The notes: generated by a model from the letters alone, not told the origin. A stretch of DNA of 64,000 nucleotides from Paenibacillus helianthi (GCF_001909055.1 NZ_LVWI01000001.1:124001-188000), one strand, 5' to 3'; positions 38,401 through 46,985 are shown, numbered from the stretch's first letter. Program-made: numbers and translations.

Positions 38401-39166
38401 CGCCTGCGTCTGCCATGTAGACACTGCCGGATACGCTCACCGGTCCGGTATTGTCACTCTTCTTCAGTGTCAGAACACTATTAGTGGAGCCTGCAATACC
38501 TCCAGCCATCCCCCAATTTGCGCCGATAAGCGAAATGCGGCCATGGTTTGCCACTGCCGACAGCAGCCCTGATCCGCTGCCAACGATCCCGCCGGCATAC
38601 ACATTGCCTGTCACCGTTCCTCTAACCTGAACGGATACATCACTGTTCACATCCAGGATGGTGCTGTCTTCATCCATGTATCCGGCAATCCCGCCCACAG
38701 ATGCGTCACCGGATACAATGGTGTCAATACTGCCGGTTAGGGAGAACCGGCCAACCGTGGCCCCGCTCATGCGGCCGATCAGCCCCCCATATACGCTGTC
38801 AGTAACCGTCATACCGGTCAGCTCCGGGCTAAGCCCGGCCTGACCCACGAGAGTTCCGCGAAACGGATGCTCCGCATTGCCAATCGGCATCCAGTTATAT
38901 TCTGCCAGCGACAGCGGACCCGTGGCGGCAATTTGAAGCGTTGTGCTGCCGAAATCAGTAATGCCGTCGTTCACAAGCTTAGCGACACCCGCAAGCTTGG
39001 CCGCCGAATCAATAATATAGGTAGAATAGTCGCTTGAATACCAGCTGGTATCCGCATGATCCCCCCAGCTTCCGCCGCTGGCGTTCGCCGGTTTAGCGCC
39101 GGGCTGCAGCGGAACCAGCAGCAATGTGCAGCATAACAGCTTGATCCATTTATTTGAGAATAGCAT
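29474..39166 (-). CDS. Giant GLUG-repeat surface protein with three SLH domains
   Basis: This 3,230-residue exported protein has a signal peptide (SNKWIKLLCCTLLLVPLQPG...ANA). Residues ~50-2650 hold roughly sixty GLUG-type glycine motifs (GGIAG, GGLVG, GGVAG), likely a beta-helix. They fall in three blocks, each opening with a related segment (for example TEDELAGLAAIVNG and TAEELAALSLLYDDG). Then come a chitobiase-C-like module (VHYTMDGSAPS, ~2700-2775), a Gly/Ser linker (~2777-2812), a globular region, and three SLH domains from ~3039 (SFRDVQSHWAREAITNL onward) that bind pyruvylated wall polymer. It would form a wall-attached adhesin or fibre. The ATG at 39166 follows GGAAGGTGA. It is last in the surface operon, 45 nt after the 2,561-residue gene. 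Confidence 0.88.
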   Translation of the reverse strand: MLFSNKWIKLLCCTLLLVPLQPGAKPANASGGSWGDHADTSWYSSDYSTYIIDSAAKLAGVAKLVNDGITDFGSTTLQIAATGPLSLAEYNWMPIGNAEHPFRGTLVGQAGLSPELTGMTVTDSVYGGLIGRMSGATVGRFSLTGSIDTIVSGDASVGGIAGYMDEDSTILDVNSDVSVQVRGTVTGNVYAGGIVGSGSGLLSAVANHGRISLIGANWGMAGGIAGSTNSVLTLKKSDNTGPVSVSGSVYMADAGGIIGLVSAPLFMAEEDTFMKNSGQITLADVGSGSAGGIMGRVTADSSVTISLQTSNTGEIRVDSGAAAGAGGTGIAAGGLVGAYENTGGLNVSIPFVQTAPAIVNKAGGRAYTGSIVGRVAGDFTWGQSVVNSSSLAAGGSSEVYTGGIAGKVEGTASFVASAWNQATIQVAASGTGVYTGGLVGFAGDQLLFHSTGAEAYGNSGSIAVTGTASDVNTGGIISNRNYGKAAANVLSKGDIEVTGGERLYSGGYVGKMTNGESGITNESYNGHISVSSIASGTDNQVYTGGIVGYYGLGGVITDPVFTGRIKVAGGAGVHTGGVAGYMTGGGTIAGAVIGGTAGSPAVIHSSGNAGGVAGYANGVIRSSTVKNTEITASGSGGSAGGIAGTASGQIADVAVGEADADGSYTVKITTAAADSAAGGVAGRDAGTLVLGTARVNRITLSAEELAARSSLGGLAGKLSLGTTVSVAGKTFNVRSIKMSSAAAGSALGGVIGDNSLDLNADILQNVSDISIDAQGDHSDLGGIAGRNSGQLTKLTVMDVSIKSAGAASQLGGIAGWSTGVIISPVVIPGDGELQLAIEGSDSTVGGVAGSLSGGAAVSGNGADRNVTGLSITAAASASKARIGGIAGDSKSSAIRNMIVESPVLNAAGADSMIGGLVGRITGADIEQSVVRGILPDYAILNVSGSGVQAGGVAGRAEDAVLTGGGASAPAAETLLLTGTESAAGLYAGGIVGYNTDSAIKQVSGSTIKLSLKGTGTIAGGITGYNRGVAGYGLPAASRVMEDNVMNAMTLVLSASAASSTAGGLIGLNDARSDEDSGKPASSSISSIQRSKMTGSLTVHGPSSVTGGLVGENRSVVAKNSISNLLPVVSDGGNGVVGGLVGRNTGTIYFMSSNAVLSAGGKSTVIGGLAGVNTGRVGSSYNETDLKSSLSGTADNYALLGGLIGRNSGSIDKSFTMSKVTASGAYTYVGGLIGEHSGSVINSYTGKDVSASGKGSYSGGLIGRMTEGTVASSYSAGRITGDKGAYAGGFAGYYASTNKKLIDDTYYVKDESLSINSGVLDFGGGTYNELNNYARLSPVLSSTLADSKAFAALSGWTFGSSPWRYGSAGAKYTYPELNLSADDSDAGSNPPTLNLDWYTQNPQTLRFTIKTEDELAGLAAIVNGTAAEVEPFNFIGRTVDVAGPISIRASSWTPIGKDNSHSFEGTFNGNHHLIGDFRVIEGEYAGLFGVIGSSAVVRQVSVAPLSLTGSSYAGALAGLNLGKVEQVEGSLSGGAKVAGGTAAGGLIGQNNGEITGLAMTLGEGSKVSSTDDGASVGGLIGNSRSGLNQGSLSSRAGRIEATGRNAAAGGAAGRVDGELTAISVTLQDGGAIVAESQDSVAGGVAGVAESGTSDGLTVSLTGGGVQALAPGSIAGGIFGHSAAGQVIRHAKVQGDHSPGAAVSASVAAGGIAGDKAGAGSNTFDIESVQVRDITVVSAGEGGIVGGIAGKLADAALKDNVFSGALRATGNSAIAGGIVGQAKDSILYKLESSPQITVNASSGVVAAGGIAGILESSKRDTPLDFGLLVSLYPGVYEAELPAGLISINTSGQAAELYAGGIAGKLDSVSLYNSSSSVSLDLSGGKTATAGGAVGYAKDTRMAGIDSTSPIQAGSSTNYNVGGLAGKVSGGSIAYSKAQAADNMPIVVGDSIAAGRTEAYAHIGGFVGQADGADILSSSATQGILMNSTYPYSTVYAGGFAGLLGEDKSGVISVASATGEITVRGAAGVYAGGFAGTVNQYRIEQAYASGNVSSTAFDARGGGFAGVINHGSTIEDAYAAQVQVSVAGSNGATRSYAGGFAGYNDGSLSRVYEGVSEVSAVAGGSNSYMGAFIGYNFRNGLIEDSYYEGSLAPIKHDTSSGVQNGNLQLLSLDGYSQPEGWNFSGINPVWGFSDAKQSYAPILVGLSNWRFTPDLNVITGASKNQTSYSAGTAEELAALSLLYDDGASVYALYDPAAAAPLSIKSITLTGDISLSGKLWLPVADFRGVLDGKLHTISGLNNHSGDFNHYSLIADNFGVIANVKLQDAVVSVGPYTGVVAAVNHPDGMIKNVTVSGGRVSGTSAGGVTGDNQGMLSGIITENLTVAGEEYAGGAAGLNTGQLEGISVKGLTISSPAVAGGITGLNEGSIEASYSRATIKAFGQNGSSTAGGIAGQNGDVGRIHGSFSFSDIVVSAKDSSAGGIAGASRGTIADSYNTGTVESKGQATARAGGIAGEAAAGMISTAVNGGQIASSINGKLVKGGTFAGGIAGQAAKTVVLSHNFYDAQMLQYPVAYYTAEGSKTSGVVGQAEGISTVRLTGGMQPDGLEPSIWKTVQGFYPQLASFSGGVDSDLSTVAVVLKEGDTAYKVRGKYTTTPDATIHWTAQDESGSGPIYLTASKSGISRLIVVNKTPLAYGETAVAPTSSTALQFKDKTEVILTTAEAEGRVHYTMDGSAPSEFSPVYAKPIPLSASAVVKAITVVEGKNDSALLIAEFKKITDVDNGSGNGDGGGGNSGNGGGSSGGGTGGASSGSGSSSTLPVDSGNGFDILVNGKAASVAEAKSTTANGRTTTTITVDEAALIKLLQGAAGPADVSIIFSGKTDVNRAELSVKLVKLMAEHQAVIRLDTGTVAFRIPTALLAVSAADQEVVSLEFSAPDEQETKRLEQAAAAGSYTFLAKPINFRAMYGRGDQMKEIGMFDAFVERTMALPKTAAASNAIGVSIASDGSVSPQPIRITEGDQSLTAVIKSLSASGLYAVISAKAETSFRDVQSHWAREAITNLTRRLIVGGTGSGSFEPERSITRAEFSAILVKALGLGGYAAADSSTFSDVNAGAWYASYVKTAAEYGLVSGYPDGSFGAQEPISRQQMMTVLSRAMKLTGLQTEVSQARKEELLKPFADAGSVAGYAKSGFAAGIVAGLVSGRSSTKLAPSDLTTRAEAVTVIEKLLKLAGLI

Positions 39167-39211
39167 AGGTCACCTTCCACCTTATGAAATGAATTTCCTC
39201 TTCCTCGCTAC

Positions 39212-42200
39212 TTACGGAGTGCCCACCGGTTCAAGATCACCAAGGCGAATCGCAATAGCTGCAGCCTGGGCACGGGTGAGTACACCCTCAGGGAGAAGGT
39301 ATCCATCCTGCCCCGAGATCAGCTTCTGCATGACACACAGGACAACCGCATCCCTCGCCCAATCCGGGATTGCTTCAGCATCCTTGAACTTCGCCAGGAT
39401 GGTATCGGCTTCCGCTTTCGTGACCTGTTTGTCCACTCCCAGCAGCTTCACCGCCCGTCCGGCCATTACCATCGCTGACAAACGGGAAATTTCCTCATTC
39501 GGACGGAATGTGCCGTCCTTGTAGCCGGTGGCTAATCCGTTCTTGACGGCAATGGACAATGTGCGGCTGTACCAGCTGTCCGTCTTCACATCAGAGAAGG
39601 ACACCTGCTCTTGCTGATTCATCAGCCCCAGAACCCGGAGCAGCACTGCGGGGTACTCGGCCCGTGTAATGCGGCTGTTCGGCTCGAACTGCTTATCGGA
39701 ACGGCCTTGCATATACAGCTTGGCCGCCGCCTCCAGAATCGTCGTCTTCGCCCAATGGGTATCATTCACATCGGTGAATGCCGGTTTCTTGCTGATAAAT
39801 CCAAGGGTTCCGTTGCCTGTCAAATTCAGATCGACATATGCCTTGTTGCTGACAACATCCAGCGACCATGGCACCGTAGTCCAGCTGCCTCTGCTGTCCT
39901 TCAGCACAACCGCAGTAATATCTCTTGCGGCAATTGTATCTGGCACAGCCACCTTCGCCGTGACTGAACGGTTCTTGTAAATGCCTGCTTCCTGTACATC
40001 AAAAGTAACTCCATCTCCATCGCCCAGCAGTGTAGCGCCAAGTGTCTTGGCCATTTGTGCGAGCTCTGCCTTCCGGCTACTGCTGTTCTTGTCGATGCTG
40101 ATTTTCAGATCCTCTCCTGTTGCTGCTGCTGCACCGGCAGGGAAGGTCAGCTCCGCATAAGGCAGTACAATATGAATCCTTTGGCTCAGACCCGCTGCCT
40201 GTGACAGCACCTTACGGTCAATGGCGAATTCATATCCGCTCACGACCGCATTCTTGCCTTCGATCAGCAAGATTTTGGAAGAGGCGTCGCCCACCGCTCC
40301 GGCGCCGGTGATTCTGGCCGCCAGACGGCCATTCTGCATTTCTGCCAGAACTGCGGTGCCGCCGACAAGAACGCCGGAATCGTTGCCGGTTCCTGCACTG
40401 CCTGCACCCGCACCGCCGGCACCGCCGCCCGTACCGCCACCTGTGCTGCCGCCACCTGTGTTGCCACCGCCTGTGCCGCTTCCACTGTCACTCCACAGCA
40501 CCGCCGGCATAAGCGCTGATACCGCCAGCGCCTGCTTGCCGCCATCAGGACGCTTAGCTACTGCTATCCGGTCGCCGCTGGCGGCCGGAAGAATACCGTC
40601 AGCCGGGAGAACCTTCCAACCGCTTACATCATCCTTGTAACGCGGAACCGTTGTAACGCTGTCGCCCGCAGGGTATATCTTGTAGACCAGCTTAGCGTCG
40701 TTCAGGTCTCCTGCTGACAATACATTGATCTTCGTTGCTGCCCCATTGCCGGAAACTGCAGAGGTATATGCCTTGATGTCGGTAACTACGTTCACCACCG
40801 TCATTCCTTGAAGCGAAGCGTTTTCCGACAGTTTGTATTCTGCAGACACGATTGATGCGCCTTCAGCCACTCCCTTGACCTTGCCGTCCTCGGAGACCTC
40901 GGCAGCTTCTCCTGTGTACAAGGAATAAGTCAGCTTGGCCAAGTCGTTCTCGGCAACCGGCACTTCCTTGTACTTGGTTTTGCCGCTGGCATCCTTGCCA
41001 TCGGGGATCCGCAGGAAGGCTTCCAGTTGCCGTTCATCCTTAACGCCAAGGGTACCTACTGTTCGCAGCACCAGGCCAACCGGCAGCTGATACCCTCCAT
41101 TGGTCAGTACAACCGAGGCACTGTTGGTGTTGCCAACATGGTCTACAGCCTCAAACGTCAAATTCAGCGTGGGCTCCGTACCAGCCGCAGTGACTTCACC
41201 GTCAAAGTGACCATTTGTGCCTACGGTTACCGGCTGACCGTTCACTTTCAGCACAGCATCGTTACTCGTCCGTCCGGATACCTTAATCTTGCCTCCCGAA
41301 GTCCTGGCCCCTGGAAGCGGAGAATCAATATAGAGAACCGGATTTATTGTGTCCACGGTCAGATATAGCATTGTAATTGTGAAATCGCCGGTTGTTTTGT
41401 TTCTTGTGCGAAGCTCAACCGCATAAGTACCGTCTGTTGTAAAAGTAGTGAAATTCAGCGTCCCGCTGCTTCCGGCCGAGCCGTCCGTAAGCTCGGTTTG
41501 GCCCAGTGACTTGCCGTCATAAATCGCCTCGACCTCCACATTGCGCTGATTGGAAACAACACGAATACTCTGCTTTGCAGCGCTGCTGCTCAGCACCTCT
41601 GCATAAGCGGCGGTTGCCTTTCCTACTTGGGTTGAATCTGTACTCAGAATGGACAGGGCAGGCTTCGCCGGAACCGGCAGGAGCGTGCTAGCCGTATCCA
41701 CCCGCTTGGCGAAATGCCAATTCTCATTTTTGTCTGCAGCCTTGTCTGGCTTCACTGCCGAGGATACGCCCACGACGTATTTCTCCCCAACCTTCAGCCC
41801 CTTGTAGCTCAGCGAATCACCAGCAAACGCCTTGCCTTCTAGACTGGAATGATCCACCTGGCTCGACTTAGAGGCTGGTGTCCAGCCGCCGAGCCGGATG
41901 CCTTCATATTTGCCGCTCTGTTTATTCCAGTACGGCTGTAATTCCTCCTCAGTGAACTGCAGTGAGCTGAAATTCTCGTACTCCTCAAGCTTTCCGTTCG
42001 CCTGCTGAAGCACTTCTATGCTGTAGCTATGCTCATAGCTGGTCTGGGCCGATTTTTTCTCCTCTGGTTTGAAGGACAGCTCAAAATATCCGTTGCCCGC
42101 AGGCTTGACCGCTACGTCGCTTACCTCCGCCGGAGCCAGAGGGTCAACCAGCTTGAACTTGTTTGCGCTCGTCTTCGTCCCGAAGCTCGTGGACGATTTC

Positions 42201-45200
42201 AGCTCCGCCCGCAGATAATAGTCACCCTGGGCCATCAGGCCCCGGATGTCCTCCGTTGCTCCAAGCAGGGATACCTGGGTAGCATCGATCAAGACGCTGC
42301 CGGAAGTGAGACTGCCGGATACGCTGCCGCCCTGGTCTACTTTCAGATCCTTGGCGATCAGTACGCCTGCATCTCCGGGTGCTTGAACCGCTCCGTCAGC
42401 GGAAGCAGCCGGCAGTACCGGATCTTTGGTTAAATATAGGCTGACTGTATCGTCAGACTTGGCATTGGATACCTTCCAGGAGGCTGTGAAGGCGTTCGCG
42501 TTCCCGCTGTCCTGGTCCAATCTGACCTCATCCAGCTTGGACACCTCAGGAATGTTGAACAACCGCGTATCCACCGTCTGATCCGCACGCAGCTTCCAGG
42601 TGCCGCTGCCGGCCCGGCTTGCCGGAATGGCAATATACGCTTTGCGGATCGTTTCGTTCTGCCCGGCAATGACCTGGGTGAAGGCATTGGCGCTCGGATC
42701 ATTGACTCGGCGCTCATCGTACACAAGCTTGTACTCACGGTTGTTGTTGTCCATTAGTTCAAGCTGCGGCACAGAATTGCCGTAATATTGCACTTCCAGG
42801 ATCGCATTCCCGGTTACCTTCGAGATCGGGATTTCATGAAGCTTGCCATCTTCAGAAACCTTGATGCCTCCGATGCCCACATCCAGCGAGCCATTGTCCA
42901 TGAGGCTCACACCGTCCGCGATACTGTGATACTCAATTTCATGCTGCACGTCTTCCTTCGTGACCCATGACGTGGCCACCGCTTCCGCACCTTGGCCGAA
43001 CACGACCAGCTTAGGCCCGGTTTCCGGATCCTGAACCTGCAGATACAGCAATCCATCCGGAAGCTTCTCGCCGGAGGTGCCAAATTCAATATCACCGTCG
43101 AAATAATAGGTCACACCCAGACTGATGAACAAGATCGCGAAGCTACCCCACATCTTGTCATTGTTGACCCCCAGCGATACACCGGCCAGCGGCATTCCGC
43201 CAACCATCGGCACATCAGAAGGGATCTGGAGCTTCGCGCTCAGGAAGCCTTCAAAATCAATCCGGTTCTTGATCAGATTCTGGCCAACGAATAGGGACGC
43301 CTTGCCGATAATGACATCCCAGCCCAGCACGTCCACTGTTGCCGAGGCGCTGACGAACCATGGCGTCATCCATTGGGCGGCGATCTTGGCTTCAGTCAGC
43401 ATGGTCAGTTTATCGGATTCAGGAGACGGGCTGTAGTCCATTTTGCCGACCAGCTTAATTCCCGATTTCTTCAGCGTCATATCAATGCTGCCGTAGAAGG
43501 TTGCCGGCTGGACACCGAAGGTGATGTCTGCACCGGCCTCCAGTGTCAGCGGCACATCGCCCTCTCCGGCAATCGTATCTGCCAGTTCGCGGATCGCGCC
43601 GCGGATGCCAGTCAGATAGGTAGCGCCGGTAATCAGCACGCCCGGATCTCCCAGCTCCGCTTTAAAGCCGATGGCATCCGGCAAAATCCGCTTGTCCGCA
43701 ACCTGCTTGAAGGCAAGCTCTACCCCTACACCTACGCTACTCACGGTTGCATTGAACTTCAGGCCGTAGGTATTGGACACATCCTCTACTTCCTGCACAT
43801 AATGGACAATCGAGATTTCGCCCGACGGTTTGCTGCCGTCCTCCTCGTCGCCCTCCTTCGATTTGGAGATCAATCCAATACTCTCGTTCAGATCGAATTT
43901 GAGATTGGCGTCAATGCCGACAAAGCCTTTGTCATTAAAAATCACATTGTTAATCTCCGACTCAACAATCTTCAGATTGACGTTACCTCCGAACGAGATC
44001 CCGCCCGGACGGAGGATATAATCGTTAAACTTCAATCCGAAGCCGTTAACCGAGAAGCTTGGTGCCGCGAACAGGCTGCGCTGGTTGAAATAAACATCCG
44101 GAATCATCAGCTGACGCAGTGGATTAAGGCGCTCACCCACAGCTCCGGCAGCCCAGGTTAGCGCTCCGTTGAGTGAGCTGTCCTCCGCACCGCCTCCCTG
44201 ATCTTTCTTCTTTTGCTCCTTCTGCTCATCCGGCTCTTCTTCACCGTCATCGCCGGTTTCTTCCTCTTCCTGCTTCGTCAGTGATTTGCTGAAGCCGTTG
44301 AAGAAATCAAGTGTCCATTCGCCGTCAAAGAAAACAAAACCGCTGCCCGCCACGCTCAGAGTACCTTCACCTTTTACACTTAACGTATCGAATAATGGCG
44401 TATCGTCTGTATTAATCGCCTTTTTAATGCTAAGCACATCGAGCTTGCCACTGGCGAACACCATGTCCTTTCCGGTATAGGCCACAGCGTTGTTTATGAT
44501 CGCCGGCTCACTCTTGGTGTCCACCACATACTCGGCGTCAGTGCCGCTGCCAATCTGGTTAATCATCCCGCGAATCTCCAGCAGCACCTCATCGCCTGGC
44601 TCTTCCTCCTCGTCGCTGCCAGTGCCGCTATCCTCTTCAGCCAGGCTCTTCTTGTATTCCTCGAGTTCCTCTTCACTCTCAAAAGCTTGCAGATGATAGG
44701 CGGGAACCTCCTCTGCCTGCATGAGATACTCTCCGCCGAATTCAGGGTCCGTTACTTTGGCACTGAGAACCATCGCATTCATGGCGGTAGTATAGGCTGT
44801 CTTCATTCCCGCATATCCAGCCTGGCCGGGGAAGGTGTACCCCGGGAACGCCTCTTCGTAGGCCTCCTCCAGCTCGCTCTTGTTGCTGCTGTTATAAGGA
44901 GTTGTAAAGTCGAAGCTTCTCTTGACTACTGCCAGAATGCTTGCCTTCTTGATCCGGGCCTCTTCGTTGTCGCTGACCACAAACCGTTGGGAGGTGGTCA
45001 GATCATACAGACCGCCGGTATCCCCCGAATCCTTGTAGTCAATCTCCACCTGATATTCTCCCAGAGGCAGATTTGGCCCCAGATCCTTACGCTCCCGGCC
45101 GTCTTCATCCTTTAGGATGTTGCCAGCTTTATCAACCAGATCACCGGTGCGGTAGGTAATCCGCATATCGCCCACCTGGCCGTCATTGGCAGGCTGCAGA

Positions 45201-46897
45201 ATGACCGCTTCTTTTACCGGTACCTTGTAGCGGTTGCCTGTAGCGACTTCTCTGAAATAGAGGTCGAAATTGGGGACTGTCGTCGCGCTTCCGGTATTGT
45301 ACGCCTCGATGTTGGACAGATTGAGGGTAATGTACTTCACATCCGAGGTGTACACTTCCTCTGGAGACATCGCGTATACATAGGTCGAGGTAGCCGTGCC
45401 GACAGGAGGCAACAATACAAAATTGGCCTTGCTCGACTTATACTGGGCCTTAACCGTCTCATCCTTGATGTTTTCCAGCTTGGCCTCAGTCTCCGGACTG
45501 CTGACGTTCAGCAAATATTCCGGCGTTGTCGGCCAAGCTTTACCGGTAGCTATGACCTTGAAGGAAGCTGTTACAGTTTCACCTGGCTTGAATTTCGGCT
45601 GGATCCCCTGCTCCGCCTCCTCCGGTGTGGCATCCTTGCGGAATATCGCAGTCTGCGAGTTGCCCGACCTTGTCATGATTTTTCCGTTCGCATCCCGTTT
45701 GATCTTCCCGTCTGTATCCAAATCAACGAATTTAAGTGCGTTGTCCAACTGAAGACTAACGCTAATACTGGATTGCTCCGTGGCATACGCCTCCAGATTT
45801 TCCACCTCGGCAGTGATATCAAAGACGCTCTCGTTCTCATATCCGCTGCCATCCTCCAGTGTCGCCAGCTGGTTCACCGGATCGATATAGCGGATGGAGA
45901 ACGCCTTGTCCGGCTGCACAATTTCTCCCAGCCCGTATACCGTTTCATAGCTGTGTACGGCACCTGCAGCAATAGCGTCAGGGTTCCAGTACAAGGCAAC
46001 AGCCGAATCCGCTGTCCCGTAATCATTGGTGTCCGCCGTGAAGTCGAGGTTCGGATTAACCTCATAATCCCACTTCGTATTAGCCATTTTGCTCCAGTGG
46101 CCCACAACCATTTCATCGACAATATTGATGTCGTTCTCCGAAAAATTATTGAAGCCATAGGCCACAGCATGGGTCGCCAGCGGGTCCGTGCTGTCATACT
46201 TATCCTTCATAACCCAATAGGCAGGCAGCGTATAGAGCGCCTTCTCATCGTCGCCGATGCCGGGAGGAAGCTTATCCGCATCCACCAGCCTCCGCTCTAC
46301 TTGCAAAGGGGTCTTGTAGACCTTACCTACTTGAAAGGCCGGACCATCATTGCTGCCGACCATGGTGTCCAGCAGAATACGCGAGCCCACCTCGACCGTG
46401 GATTTCGTGTTATTCACAACCAGATAGCTGACATTCACATTGCCGGCATTCATCACATCGGAAGTGTTCATATACAGCTTGATAATCTGCTTGATCTGGA
46501 TACCCTTAATCGTCCATATCGTCTCAATCTGCTTGGTTCCGTCGGTATTCTGGACAATCTGGGGCATTGTAATCTCGGAAAAAAAATCTGCGCCGAACTT
46601 GTAAGGGTTACCGAAAATATAATCAGTTCCGTCAATGCGGAAGGTCGTAAACGAAGTCTCTGGATCATCGCCCCTGAACATCATGTTAATATTCTGGTCT
46701 TTCTTGCGGATCGGCTGCCCTTCCACCGTGCGGATGGCAAATCGGCCCGTATCATTATTAACGGTTACTTTCACGAGGCTGTTGCTCAGAACCGTTGTGT
46801 CCTTCTTGCCGATTTCACCGGCCAGTGCCGAGACGGGAGAACCGAAGGCAAGGAGTAACGCCAGTAGAACCGTGATTGTCTGCTTTAATCCTCTCAT
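39212..46897 (-). CDS. Giant exported protein with three SLH domains
   Basis: This 2,561-residue secreted protein has a clear signal peptide (RGLKQTITVLLALLLAFGSPVSALAGE). The N-terminal ~450 residues form a beta-rich region I cannot name. Acidic low-complexity linkers follow near residues 750 and 890 (SDEEEEPGDE; EEEETGDDGEEEPDEQ), and then a long region with beta-strand character. Next are Ig-like folds (LYIDSPLPGARTSGGKIKVSG; a BIG2-like domain with VSEDGKVKGVAEG), a Gly/Thr/Ser linker at ~2136-2171, and three SLH domains from ~2372 (AFTDVNDTHWAKTTI). It should be attached to secondary cell-wall polymer. The ATG at 46897 follows AAGGAG. It lies between the 1,758- and 3,230-residue genes and is probably cotranscribed with both. 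Confidence 0.85.
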   Translation of the reverse strand: MRGLKQTITVLLALLLAFGSPVSALAGEIGKKDTTVLSNSLVKVTVNNDTGRFAIRTVEGQPIRKKDQNINMMFRGDDPETSFTTFRIDGTDYIFGNPYKFGADFFSEITMPQIVQNTDGTKQIETIWTIKGIQIKQIIKLYMNTSDVMNAGNVNVSYLVVNNTKSTVEVGSRILLDTMVGSNDGPAFQVGKVYKTPLQVERRLVDADKLPPGIGDDEKALYTLPAYWVMKDKYDSTDPLATHAVAYGFNNFSENDINIVDEMVVGHWSKMANTKWDYEVNPNLDFTADTNDYGTADSAVALYWNPDAIAAGAVHSYETVYGLGEIVQPDKAFSIRYIDPVNQLATLEDGSGYENESVFDITAEVENLEAYATEQSSISVSLQLDNALKFVDLDTDGKIKRDANGKIMTRSGNSQTAIFRKDATPEEAEQGIQPKFKPGETVTASFKVIATGKAWPTTPEYLLNVSSPETEAKLENIKDETVKAQYKSSKANFVLLPPVGTATSTYVYAMSPEEVYTSDVKYITLNLSNIEAYNTGSATTVPNFDLYFREVATGNRYKVPVKEAVILQPANDGQVGDMRITYRTGDLVDKAGNILKDEDGRERKDLGPNLPLGEYQVEIDYKDSGDTGGLYDLTTSQRFVVSDNEEARIKKASILAVVKRSFDFTTPYNSSNKSELEEAYEEAFPGYTFPGQAGYAGMKTAYTTAMNAMVLSAKVTDPEFGGEYLMQAEEVPAYHLQAFESEEELEEYKKSLAEEDSGTGSDEEEEPGDEVLLEIRGMINQIGSGTDAEYVVDTKSEPAIINNAVAYTGKDMVFASGKLDVLSIKKAINTDDTPLFDTLSVKGEGTLSVAGSGFVFFDGEWTLDFFNGFSKSLTKQEEEETGDDGEEEPDEQKEQKKKDQGGGAEDSSLNGALTWAAGAVGERLNPLRQLMIPDVYFNQRSLFAAPSFSVNGFGLKFNDYILRPGGISFGGNVNLKIVESEINNVIFNDKGFVGIDANLKFDLNESIGLISKSKEGDEEDGSKPSGEISIVHYVQEVEDVSNTYGLKFNATVSSVGVGVELAFKQVADKRILPDAIGFKAELGDPGVLITGATYLTGIRGAIRELADTIAGEGDVPLTLEAGADITFGVQPATFYGSIDMTLKKSGIKLVGKMDYSPSPESDKLTMLTEAKIAAQWMTPWFVSASATVDVLGWDVIIGKASLFVGQNLIKNRIDFEGFLSAKLQIPSDVPMVGGMPLAGVSLGVNNDKMWGSFAILFISLGVTYYFDGDIEFGTSGEKLPDGLLYLQVQDPETGPKLVVFGQGAEAVATSWVTKEDVQHEIEYHSIADGVSLMDNGSLDVGIGGIKVSEDGKLHEIPISKVTGNAILEVQYYGNSVPQLELMDNNNREYKLVYDERRVNDPSANAFTQVIAGQNETIRKAYIAIPASRAGSGTWKLRADQTVDTRLFNIPEVSKLDEVRLDQDSGNANAFTASWKVSNAKSDDTVSLYLTKDPVLPAASADGAVQAPGDAGVLIAKDLKVDQGGSVSGSLTSGSVLIDATQVSLLGATEDIRGLMAQGDYYLRAELKSSTSFGTKTSANKFKLVDPLAPAEVSDVAVKPAGNGYFELSFKPEEKKSAQTSYEHSYSIEVLQQANGKLEEYENFSSLQFTEEELQPYWNKQSGKYEGIRLGGWTPASKSSQVDHSSLEGKAFAGDSLSYKGLKVGEKYVVGVSSAVKPDKAADKNENWHFAKRVDTASTLLPVPAKPALSILSTDSTQVGKATAAYAEVLSSSAAKQSIRVVSNQRNVEVEAIYDGKSLGQTELTDGSAGSSGTLNFTTFTTDGTYAVELRTRNKTTGDFTITMLYLTVDTINPVLYIDSPLPGARTSGGKIKVSGRTSNDAVLKVNGQPVTVGTNGHFDGEVTAAGTEPTLNLTFEAVDHVGNTNSASVVLTNGGYQLPVGLVLRTVGTLGVKDERQLEAFLRIPDGKDASGKTKYKEVPVAENDLAKLTYSLYTGEAAEVSEDGKVKGVAEGASIVSAEYKLSENASLQGMTVVNVVTDIKAYTSAVSGNGAATKINVLSAGDLNDAKLVYKIYPAGDSVTTVPRYKDDVSGWKVLPADGILPAASGDRIAVAKRPDGGKQALAVSALMPAVLWSDSGSGTGGGNTGGGSTGGGTGGGAGGAGAGSAGTGNDSGVLVGGTAVLAEMQNGRLAARITGAGAVGDASSKILLIEGKNAVVSGYEFAIDRKVLSQAAGLSQRIHIVLPYAELTFPAGAAAATGEDLKISIDKNSSSRKAELAQMAKTLGATLLGDGDGVTFDVQEAGIYKNRSVTAKVAVPDTIAARDITAVVLKDSRGSWTTVPWSLDVVSNKAYVDLNLTGNGTLGFISKKPAFTDVNDTHWAKTTILEAAAKLYMQGRSDKQFEPNSRITRAEYPAVLLRVLGLMNQQEQVSFSDVKTDSWYSRTLSIAVKNGLATGYKDGTFRPNEEISRLSAMVMAGRAVKLLGVDKQVTKAEADTILAKFKDAEAIPDWARDAVVLCVMQKLISGQDGYLLPEGVLTRAQAAAIAIRLGDLEPVGTP

Positions 46898-46932
46898 TCA
46901 ATCTTAACTCCTTCATTCTAGGGATGTAGGAA

Positions 46933-46985
46933 GAAAGCCGGCACCCGAAGAGGGATACTTCCACCTCTTTCGTTCGCCCGCTTTC
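46933..46985 (-). other. Intercistronic two-level hairpin
   Basis: In the 116-nt gap between the 1,758- and 2,561-residue genes, GAAAGC (minus strand, 46985-46980) pairs with GCTTTC (46938-46933). GGC/GCC pairing continues after one mismatch, and an inner AAGAGG/CCTCTT stem follows. The downstream sequence is TTCCTAC, too poor in U for a full terminator. It may be an attenuator or an mRNA-processing and stability element that sets the relative amounts of the two giant proteins. Confidence 0.5.

Noticed and set aside
45773..46858. Long plus-strand open frame of 361 codons inside the 2,561-residue gene
   Set aside because: It is antisense to a strongly supported gene, lacks a ribosome site, and its product has no domain or composition of a real protein; it reflects codon bias of the sense strand.
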